A DNA stretch of 64,000 nucleotides, taken from the NCBI GenBank assembly GCA_905178155.1, contig CAJINV010000001.1:10383432-10447431 (forward strand), given 5' to 3'. Positions 32,601 through 41,283 of the stretch are shown in pieces (positions within the stretch are counted from its first letter, which is position 1; every line of letters starts with the position of its first letter). The stretch is from Amoebophrya sp. A120. Its lineage: Eukaryota; Sar; Dinophyceae; Syndiniales; Amoebophryaceae. The notes under the pieces are model-generated. The model saw only the letters and a list, made by a program, of their open reading frames with translations, was not told the DNA's origin and did no database searches. A program made the translations under genes and the position numbers.

Positions 32601-33265
32601 CAGATGCTATATTCGCGGCCGCCGGAACGCCAAGAAACGATGCCTCTCTTACTTTCACGCGCGAGAGCCTCGCCGATGCGATTAGGGCAGCAGCTTCATC
32701 GCGAGAAACAAAGACGACCGATGGTATGGGTGCTAACTTTAGTTCAGGCCTTTTAGCAGGGAGGAACGCGGCAGCGCTTTCCGCAGACAATGCGGATGCT
32801 GCCATGTATTCGCACCTGATTGATTCTGAGCAGGATGCTGTGCTACTCCGAGAACTGCTGCACACCATTCGTCGCGTTTGCAAGGAAGAAAACGACCAAT
32901 ATGGAGCACGCGGTACTACTATCTCAGGCACAGCTGGCAGCTCTACTGCTGCCGCCGCGACCGTACTATCCAAGTCGCCAGTCGCTCCAGATGACATCAA
33001 ATCGACAGCGGCAGCCAGCAGTGAGGCTGGGACAACTAACGGTAAGTCACAAGCAGCGTCGAGCAAAAGCTCCGCTGGTAGTCGCAGTCCTCCGGGGAGG
33101 AAAGTTAGCCCGTCACAATTCGTACATAGCGTCGAGGACAATAAACACGGAACTGGTGCTGCTGCTGCGTCGCGTAGGAATGAAAATGTTAGCCATGAGG
33201 ATGCAAACGCCGAAGATTCGCAGACAGAAGGAGGCGAGTCACCCGACATTAGAAAAAGACGATGA
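29606..33265 (+). CDS. Clp-type AAA+ ATPase with signal peptide, ubiquitin-like head and membrane segments
   Basis: Single exon, 1219 residues from ATG 29606. Residues 1-18 (MWLKSSGVVFLVFGFRSTSA) look like a signal peptide. Residues about 20-105 resemble a ubiquitin-like fold (VEELKQNFRAAHL, LLSVDQLEDGDELRLF). The ATPase belongs to the Clp/Hsp100 class: Walker A GPSGVGKTE at about 365-373, Walker B VIYLDEIEKA at about 460-469, sensor 1 FILSSN to N507, an arginine-finger region RPEVRNRI at 548-555, and a small domain ending NLRELIRFLEQSVNRAL. Only one ATPase module is present, unlike two-module ClpB. Residues about 826-865 are strongly hydrophobic, likely one or two transmembrane helices; others may follow to about 940. 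The C-terminal 300 residues are Ser/Ala-rich. It suggests an ER or endomembrane unfoldase loosely reminiscent of torsins; location and substrate are inferred. Confidence 0.82.
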   Translation: MWLKSSGVVFLVFGFRSTSAENFVHLIAPADVRKDGGLKFRANLPVPDTVEELKQNFRAAHLERHGPPGYDEFDFFSTRLEEVLLSVDQLEDGDELRLFRKRGTQAQLSQAQQASGAASGGTAGAVGTSATGAGAAKGNVPAATPQASKNGRKDAGSDVANTKKDAPSNSTSSPTSLSARVQAPNALSVTLPDASSPFYVSELLYMLTRPQLSDADRDLVLRSLRDAQLSDFQRKQILEDFPVTDSVCQESSDSSFREFATAYVHLNPSARGILLLADCDPTFRESLVRAQFARQWEQYGSLLSAGQDASEGQPDTDQGADAAQSTFFPGYIGQGEAMRMVKPLVLEQMLGRRISDAPLSFLFLGPSGVGKTELARKVAEKIHCPTAVESASGSSHQPHHPNSSPCNIKSLTQSGKFVEFKMGNYRNEEQFTSWIGVPDGVKGSDGKLSEVLMQNPDAVIYLDEIEKAISTAGDLLLAMLDNKGSVQVAKTGQHISTVKATFILSSNLATNDILQVWSYYPRLPYEQKYAKILEKIDPALAQSKMFARPEVRNRIAAIVPFTPFLHNEVRQVILLELQKLRKSYKRSAGWGRPNIVWTEEVVELFADPVRNVHFENAVSKGNLRELIRFLEQSVNRALNTAKDCENPKCDLLQTGPTICRPKASDLFSGASDNYVLDVDPRTKTQIVANSVPVTIREAFVFCELSPPEPTLSEAFFGAAGPDAPSLLENPSKWFSNLFYDAPQKRPAIMRPGKQPLGSASSSSAYHDHRAARQPQRVSTSSSSPSSASSSASGSSSAATSSRYETEMDYAYDRLWTFLFEYQKSFSIAVAWIFFFSIGFWSAAIAFAVLNYGILPLSYLAYTTWRSLPPSVQHVVMAGGRVIGQIGKQAVRRFDISFMLLLFLEYRFGLCRKVFFQLVLPVLRIMFRNFRTHLKNLRSTGADALAIINDGGEVGGGMKRRTEDNTTGIELGTLQRRRTRGLTAQGEAPYSSADDAKTLADAIFAAAGTPRNDASLTFTRESLADAIRAAASSRETKTTDGMGANFSSGLLAGRNAAALSADNADAAMYSHLIDSEQDAVLLRELLHTIRRVCKEENDQYGARGTTISGTAGSSTAAAATVLSKSPVAPDDIKSTAAASSEAGTTNGKSQAASSKSSAGSRSPPGRKVSPSQFVHSVEDNKHGTGAAAASRRNENVSHEDANAEDSQTEGGESPDIRKRR

Positions 33266-34820
33266 CACAGTTGTATTCATTGGAAGATGATGAACTCGTG
33301 CGTGACCACGCATAATATTTGACCGCATTGAATAGATGTACCTGCCACTGCGCATTCCATGAATTTCTAGAGACAATCGAAAAGCGACAACATTCAACAT
33401 CAGACTAACAACAAGCTGGCTTCGTGTTCTAGTACCGTCCTTACTTGCCATTCTTGGCGAAGACATGATCTCATAAACCTATGCATACACTGTACACCCA
33501 CGATGGCAGAATGACAACTTCATCTCTAGCTCTAATGCTACTGCATGGTTGGAATCGGATAAGATAAGAATATAAACGGTAGAACAAGTTACAAGAAGAT
33601 GAAGAACTGCGTTTAGGTTGTTACTACTACATAAGAAAAGATGCATCCTCTTATAGTACTGTGAATCCGATTTCCTTTGATGTGTGATACCGCAAAAGCT
33701 GTTCGACACCTTCCGAAAAGCAAACCACTTGCCAGTCCGACAAGACAAGGTAGATCCACTGACTTGTTGCGTTTCAAGTCTCTCCGTAACTAAGTGCTTA
33801 CATACTAGCCTAGCACTAAAACTTAGCTTGATGAATAGGGCTACTTATGGGCTTTATATCACACGTGTCTTCTAGGTAGTTTTAGAAAGAAGCTACTAGC
33901 GAACGAAATATTTTTCATGTAAACGCTTGTCCGATAGACTCTGCCCTGCGCGAGATTTTGCGGTCCGGCCATTTTGAGGATTTCTAAATCCTATCAATCA
34001 ACTTCTTTCGAGCATTCATTCTTGTAGTTGAGACCTGTTTCACACGAAAAAACAAGTTGAAGTAACGCCAAGCATAAGTACGAAAAAAGGTCACGTCTGC
34101 TGAAATCCATAGTAAAAGCAGTCAACAACCTCCTTTGAAGGTTTTTTAATACTGTTTGTATCATTTTTGCCCGCTGATTTTCCTCCGCGAGAGCGACGGC
34201 GTCCGATTCATTGAAAAAATCTTGTAAAAATTTTCCACAACTTCTAGGTTGTTAGCCGATTGTAAGATCTAGGGACGAAATCGATGGAATCTTAGCGGAG
34301 AAAGAATCTTTTCGCACTCCGGAAAAGTCATCAAAGTCGAAGACCGCCGCAAGGAGAAGATAATTCATTGGTGTTGGAAGAACGAAATAAAACACAAATC
34401 TACCTCCTCGGAAAGTCATATCGTGAGCAAGTAGTACTACGTCGAAGAAGCAAAAAGACAAGGGCATCACAAGGTCGGAAGTGAAGGACGTCACTTCGAT
34501 AAACGTCAACAGACAAATCAATACACTGTGGAGCTGCGACATCAGGTACCGAACCGAGCCAGGAAGTAAAGACAAGGACAGAAAGTGTGTCCTCTCGGAC
34601 AGAGATTGAACCGAGGGAATTATCTCCACCTGAAGTTTACCATTCTATGAAGACAGATGAGAACAAGAGGAACAGCAACGGAACCAGAAAAGCAAGACGA
34701 AGAGGACCAAAAACGAAAATAAAGAAAACTGCGGAACGGGAACTGCAGCCCCGCTAACGACAGCTGCAACAGAAACTTTGGTAGCCGTGCCCGTGCGTTG
34801 CGAAGAATAAATCTGCGAAA
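33266..34820. other. Long intergenic region upstream of the first TUTase, no gene seen
   Basis: About 1.55 kb with only short, low-complexity ORFs. The last 500 bp are purine-rich with many GAAG runs, as is the region just upstream of the second TUTase. This suggests similar long 5' leaders for the two paralogues. Confidence 0.5.
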
Positions 34821-37800
34821 ATGACCGACGCAGTTACGGCCGCCAATGTTGATCCACAGGATCAAAAGCCTAAGCCTCCCACTTGGGAGCAGAGCACAGC
34901 CGCGCAAGGAGGTATGTTGGAATTTTTCCCGTCAGTTGCACGATGAATGATGAAATTCAAGATCCATGTCTTCTACTTTTTATCTGCTGATTGGTTTTCG
35001 CTGGGAAACTGCGTTTCAGTTTCGCTTGCTGTGTATGTGCGTTGGGACTTTCGAGTTGATGGAGAACCGGAGATCATACATTAATGTCGCGCCAATTCCT
35101 CACTTTTCAGTTTCGGTCGTGGAGAGCCGGGTGCGCGATGCATTGGTGGGGTGCGAGTTTCATGACGCCCGCGGGAATCCTATCAAAGCGCTGGAGGTGC
35201 GGGCATTTGGGAGCTGCCTCAACGGTTTCGGGACTGCCACCTCCGATGTGGATGTCACGTATTAACTCAACAGAGCTTTTTGTTTTTCTTTTGCTGTTCG
35301 TCTGCATGAGGAGGGACATGCTGTGTTCAGCAGATAGCGTTTATGATTAAGAAGTTCCGACGATGCCCACACCGGCAATGGTGGATGTTAGCATGGCCAT
35401 CTCCTTTCTCTTTTCAAAGTGATATCTTCCCATGATTCAGGCTCCTTACCCCGGAGGGTACCAGCGCGAACCCGTCGACCATCTTGAAAGTGGCGGCCAT
35501 GGCCTGCACCGAGGCGGGCTTTCAGAACGTGACCCGGATTCTCTGCGCCCAGGTTCCCGTACTGAAACTGACCGACCCTTCCACGGGGCTGGAGGTCGAT
35601 TTGTGCGTCAATAACCGCCTGGGGCTGCGCAACACGGAACTGCTGAAGGCGTACGTTGCCTTGGACCCGCGAGTGGCGCAACTGGGGAAAATTATCAAAA
35701 ATTGGGCCAAGTGGAAAGAAATTGTTGGTAAGAAGACGCTTCGTATTTATTTTCCCAGATTGGACCGCTACCGCGATGAGGGATTGAGGTGCCACCTGTA
35801 GTTTTGGTATGCGAAACCTTGTCAGTGCATCAAAACCCGCTATTTCCTAGGTACATGCGACGGATATTTAAATTCTTACGCGTACATCCTGATGGTGCTC
35901 TACTTCTTGCAACGCAAGCAGATTTTGCCGAATCTCCAGGAGCTTGCGAAACAATTTAACGATCCGTCCGTTCGGGTCTCCGGGGACGGCATCGGGGAAG
36001 CATGGTACTTGTAATGTAATTATGATCATGTGTGCTCCTACTATCTTCGTGATGAGAGCCTGCCCAACGCACAGATTTAGTATCGCGTAGAAGCCGCAGT
36101 TGTACAAGTAGACTCAGATTATTGAGTCTGGTTTGAAGATCTGCAAAGATGTAAGTAAGTACGTAATCCACCGCAGGGAAACGTGTTTTCACGACGGTTC
36201 GCAATGGTCTTCCCCGGCGAAGCCAACAGCGGATACTGCGAATGGCGATCTCTACAATTTGGCTATGGAGTTTTTCAACTTCTACAAGAGCTTCGATTGG
36301 AAGGTACAACTTATATTTTTTTTGCTTTTCCCCGACCCCGTAGATAGTTGTTTTTTATTTGGCGATTGAAACGAAGTGGAAGTCGTGTAGTGATGATGAA
36401 ATATGAATTGCCTGTGCAAAGACGAAAAAATGAACCCTCAACACTTTTTCAGACCAAAGCGGTGGCGATCAACGCCGGCCCACAAGACGTGGAGAAAGAC
36501 CGTCTCTTCGAGCGCAAGTCGTTCCAAAGCACGGCTCAGACGGTTTCGTACCTGCACACCCCGCCGAAGGATGGTGCTGTTGACGCCAACGGCTCAAGTA
36601 AAACGACGAGTCCCGGACTGAAAGTTGTCAACGCGACCACGTCTCCACCAAGCAGTGATCACGAAGGCGCGTCTGGCGACAGTGGCGCGGGTTCGCCCGC
36701 GCCTCGAAGCAGGGACACCTCCACTAGCCAGTCCGGAACGCCACCGCCCCCGCCGAGCGGAAATAGCAACGCAACTGAGCTCCTGCAGGTGGACCAGTGT
36801 AACGAGCACTGGTGGATTCAAGACCCGTTCGACCTGTACCACAACCTGGCCGGGAAATGCACCGCGCGTGCGAAGAAGCACGTTATTCAGTGCATGAGCG
36901 ATACCGTCGCGCTGATGCAGGCCCGAAGAGTTCACCCGCCGAGCAAGTCGCTGGAGGCGCTGCCGTGGTTGAATATGGATCCACTGGACGACAGCTACAA
37001 GTACTTCTTTTTGAACCTTTTTCTTCATGTTCATCTGCAAGTAATAGTGAATTTTTCTCGGCGATGTCATGCAGCTAGTACCTACAACTCTATGAATATT
37101 ACTCGAACAAGTCAATCCTCCATCCCAGAGCGCGTGATGAAGAAAAAAAATCTTCATCCTGAACAGGACAACTTACCTCCGGTTTCGGATTTCGGCCGAT
37201 GCTAATGTGACAGAGCAGCAGATCATGGGCCGCTTCTTGCGGTACCACGTGCAGAATGTCTATGTTTTGGAGCCTCCGGACCGTCCCAGGAGCCGCGACG
37301 TGATCATGTCCTTTGTTGGCCAGGCGACGCGTCGGGCCGCCCATGCGGAGAACGAAAACCACATTGGTAAAAAGATCAAAAATGTTAATTTTTCGTTTGC
37401 GACACGACCTGGTCGTGGTACTAAGGGTAACGCCCACGCATCGCAGCGACATATTAGAAGTGGAAGTCAGTGCTCAAAAAAAAATATAAAATGTGCCAAT
37501 GAGAATGGAGCAGCTCAAGCTACAACTACTATTTCTATGACCACGAACTCCAACTTTTTCTCAGGCGACTGGCAACTGCAGATGTCTCGCACGACGGAAG
37601 CTTTTTATCGGGACCTCGCACAGAAGGCCTTAAAGCACACCAAAATCGTGAACCCCCTGATCGAAGCGGCCAAAACCTCCGGACGCCAGCTTGTCTGCAC
37701 TCCGCCAACTGCGGCCGTGGTTCCTGGAGCAATGAGTATCATAAAATTTAAAGTTTTTGAGCAAGCTCTGTCAACACGTTAGTATGCTCTCCATTCATGT

Positions 37801-40800
37801 TCTTTTTTCTCTACTATCCGATGACACTGAGTGGTGAACAAGAATATGAAAGCAACTAGCTACATGTGTTCACACAAAATTTTTGCAGATGTTCCGGGTC
37901 TGAACGTTCATCCAGAGAACCAGCGCCTCCATCTTCAGCTACAGTGGGGCCAGGACGGCGGAGCGAGGACCACTGCCCCGCAGAGCGAGCGCTCGACACT
38001 GCCCTCACTTGTTGACGAGTTCGCGGATGGTGCCGCGACGGCTGCCGGGAACGGCGCGGGAAGCAGCACCACTAAGCCGTTCAACGGCGCACCGGGCTTG
38101 GCCACGCCAAAAGGAAAGTCCGAAGAGAAGTTGAAGGCCGACGCGCAGCCGTTTGTGCCGCAAAATCTGAAGATGCAAACAGGCTTGAACCCGGGCGCCG
38201 CGGCGTTTGTCCCCTGCAGTCCGACAAATTTACGAGACAAAAAGATCGCAGGAGGAGTCGGTCCTATTGCAAGTGCTTCCACGTCTGCTTCCTCATCGGC
38301 AGACATCTCTGATGTCACTGGTACAACTGGAGGGGCACAACACAGCAGTTCGTGCACTACCAGCGACGTTGGAACTACAGGCAGTACTGTATCCTGAGTA
38401 AAAAGGTACCCACACCATAGTCAAGATGGGAAATCGGCTAGACAAATCCACAAGTTTTGGCTGTTTTGCATGACAAATTTGGATTCGTAGTGTAGTGCTG
38501 TTTGAGCTAGCTCAGCAGCATCACAGATCTAGCATACCATGCTGATTGGAGCATGACAAATTGCAAAACACGACTAGAAAATGCTTCTCATGGGGCTCCG
38601 CATGAGAAACATTTTCAGCATGCAGATTTGCATTACAACTCTGGTGTGGGTACGTTTTTACTCAGGATATACTGCCGATGCTGCGGCGAGTTGGACCAGC
38701 GATACGACAGGCTCTCCCGTTATCAAATGTACTTAAAAATGTCTGGTTCTGGAAGAATGCATGTTTGTCATGCTTGTCTGGCATAACTCTGAAATCTGTC
38801 ATGCACGCCACCCAAGAGCTCCACTTTTCTGTGATGCAGAAACGCAGTCTGTCATGCAGAATAGGCAACACCTAGAAGCTCAGAAACTTGTCATGCTGAG
38901 CCAGCATTTGTGGCCTCATCATGGGACGCCAGCCAGCATCACAAGTTTCCAGACCCAGACATTTTTACATTTGATACCCGTTTTCGAAAACAGTGCTGCT
39001 CTATCCGGCGCGAGCGGAGGTTCGCCGGCGGTAGAAAGAGGTGCAGCAGTTGCAGCTAGTACCAAAAATGCCGACACCAGCGCGCCTTCCGGGGCGAACA
39101 AGGCCATAATTGCCGCTGTTGGTGCGGGAGGACCAAATCAAAAAACCGTCGCCCCACCCCCCGGGCTGCATTTGGACCATCACCAGGCGGCGCCCTCGAT
39201 TACTAGCGAAGCAACGCACGCAGCTGGTGCAACAAGGACGACCTCTGTGCACACAAACTCCTCTACGTCAGGTGGGACTGCACATAACATGCCTAGTATA
39301 TCGGCCAATACCGAGTCCGCAGGACAGCAGCATCATCATGCTTCGCATAATGCGTCCGGCGCTGCTGCCGCGGCCGCCGCGAACGGGGCCGCAAGCGGTG
39401 GAGCTGCCTTGGCTGCCCAACATCAGGGGTATCACCACCACCAGCAAGGTCTCGCACATCACCAGCTTAACCAACAGAATGCTCAACACCTCAGTGCACA
39501 AGCACAGCAGCAGTTGCACTTGCAGCATCAGTTCGGCGCTGCAGCGGCTCACCAGGCCATGCTTATTGAGCGCGCGGCGGCCGCCAACGCTGCCGCCGGC
39601 GGTCCGGCAGCGATGGTGCAGCAGCACGTCGCGCAGGCGCACCACCACCACGCTCGCATGGCCGCACTGATGGCGGCTGCCCAGGTGCAGCAGCAGCAGC
39701 AGCAGCAGCAGCACGGTGGGTACCGTCAGCATAATCCGCACCACGCCGCAGCCGCACACCACCAGCATGGCGGCCATCACGCGCACCACCATCACCTTCC
39801 CGCCGCAGCGGCGAATCAGCTGTCTCTTTGGCACCAGTTGCAACAGCAGGCCATGGCGGGCAACGCGGGGAACGTAGCAGCCGCTTTGCATTTGAATGCA
39901 CACCAGGCGCAGCAGCAGAGTAAAACGGTCACCACGCAGCAGCAGCACCTGGAGGTGTTACAGAAAATGTTGATCGAAAAAGACGCCGTGGTTCAAGAGC
40001 TGTTGCAGAAGAACCGCGCACTGGAGGCCGAATTGGCAGAGATTCGCCTGCAAGGGGGGCCACCAGCGGCTGCAGCTCCGGGTGGAAATGGAGCGAGTAC
40101 AACAACTTCTGCAAGTGCAACCACGACCTCCGCGCGAGGCCCGCGACTCTCGGTGACAGATTTGGTCTTACCGCCCTCCAGTAATGGAAACGCTCCCCCG
40201 CTGTCTCCCGCGACCACACTGATCAATGGCGGAGCGAACAAGGTGGGTGGTGGCGCTGTTGCGTGTGCGGCTGTGGGCGAGGGAGCTGGTGCAAATGGCA
40301 CGACTACAACAGGAGGTGTAACTGCCACAACTTTTTCATCTAGTGCTCGCCGGCCTGCGCTAGCGGGTTTCCTGTAGTAGTGTAAAGAATTGCCAACAGT
40401 TTGAAATCTGTGCGAAGATTTGGTGTGCAGTCAACATCTGTATCGATACCGGTATCGATCTATAAGGAGTTACAGTTGCAGCTAGCAGAGTACTTGTTCT
40501 AGCGTATACAAGACTAGACTTTGGTGCTCACAAGAGCTGCACGGGCCGCTCGCCCAGAAAACAATAGTCCTCGTCGCGCGGTGGGTCCTACTAGCTGCAA
40601 TGAATCTACTGGTGTAGTTGTCGTGTCGTGTAGGAATGCGACTGCACGAGTAGTCAAGACAACAGTACTTTGCACTTTCCGTGGGAACAACAAGTCCGAA
40701 GATTCTGATTCCTATCATGTTCAGGAACAGTCCCCGCAGGACCAGCTGGCGGACAGCAGCAGCAGCAGCACGAGTTTCAACCGCCACCGCCTCCCCGGGT

Positions 40801-41283
40801 CCCCGCAGACAACATCAAGCGAGCGCCGCTTCCGCCTCCAGTGCCAGCTCTCTACTCGCTTTTTGACTCGGTGGATCCAGGAACGGGATCTGGCAGCGCC
40901 GCAGGGTCGTCGGCACCTACTCCGGGCCTCTTCCGGCAGGCAACCAACAGCTCCCCGTTAATGCAGCCGGTATAGTACAGTTCCAGTTGTAATAAGGAAG
41001 AGCTTCATTCGATTGCCTGCATGATTTGCTTTTATTCACGTGTAGCATTTGTTTGCGTCAAAAACAAAAAGTAAAATTCCCTGAAACTTGACTTTTGTTC
41101 ACGCACGTGCACGCATGGGATTGTCCTTGTTGAGAGAAAGATGAAGACCATCAAGCATCCAATTCCAAAACAACTAAAACACAGAACAACGCGGGTGGCG
41201 CTGCAGCACTTCATGGGCAGCATGCTCGACCGCAAGTCGCGGCTCCGATGCCTCCGGCGGCTGCTTACCAAATGTACTACTGA
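34821..41283 (+). CDS. Cid1/TUTase-type nucleotidyltransferase A with long Gln/His-rich tail, 13 exons
   Basis: Inferred exons: 34821-34911, 35111-35258, 35441-35727, 35851-36004, 36177-36303, 36453-37000, 37167-37366, 37565-37735, 37889-38389, 38675-38720, 38982-40366, 40725-40969, 41185-41283. All phases agree; 4002 nt, 1333 residues. Catalytic domain: FGSCLNGFGTATSDVD gives D76 and D78 and LEVDLC gives D133, the metal-binding triad. VGTCDGYLNSYAYILMVLYF and WWIQDPFDLYHNLAGK (about 390-404) are the PAP-associated domain. The family adds U or A to RNA 3' ends. A further ordered region (YLRFRISADANVTEQQIMGRFL) and then a disordered tail of over 500 residues follow, rich in His, Gln and Ala, with a coiled coil near 1078-1110 and a Pro-rich end. 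Introns 9 and 10 are introner elements. The last two exons are supported by phase and composition; without them the frame stops at 40377. A second paralogue lies downstream. Confidence 0.85.
38390..38669 (+). mobile_element. Introner element, TIR family 2 (intron 9 of TUTase A)
   Basis: This 280-bp unit has 27-bp TIRs with one mismatch: the left end begins TATCCTGAGTAAAAA and continues to CCCACACC, and the right end is its inverse, finishing CTCAGGATA. A perfect 5-bp duplication TACTG lies at 38385-38389 and 38670-38674. Removing element plus one TACTG joins AGT ACT G to CC GAT GCT and keeps the frame; retention gives an immediate TGA. It has no coding capacity. Its TIR differs from family 1, but the interior shares AGCATCACAGATCT with the family 1 copy at 43799-44075. 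Confidence 0.93.
38721..38976 (-). mobile_element. Introner element, TIR family 1, copy B (intron 10 of TUTase A)
   Basis: A 256-bp unit with family 1 TIRs: the right end read in reverse is TATCAAATGTAAAAATGTCT and the left end has the same sequence with a 4-base insertion. It is flanked by CCCGT at 38716-38720 and 38977-38981. Excision with one CCCGT restores GGC TCT CCC GT-T TTC GAA. Strand is set relative to copy A: after its right-hand TIR the reverse complement continues ACTTGTGATGCT as copy A does after its left TIR. Only 46 nt of exon separate it from the family 2 element. Confidence 0.93.
40442..40459. repeat. 18-bp perfect palindrome in an intron of TUTase A
   Basis: ATCGATACCGGTATCGAT reads the same on both strands. 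It lies in the intron 40367-40724. Function unknown; it shares the GGTATCGAT/ATCGATACC halves with the 14-bp palindrome at 9952-9965. Confidence 0.6.

Noticed and set aside
38761-40377. A separate gene starting inside the introner element at 38761 and ending at 40377
   Set aside because: The upstream part of that frame is element sequence. Splicing from exon 9 through the 46-nt exon explains the frame, and a phase-matched 5' site at 40367 leads on to further Pro/Gln-rich exons.
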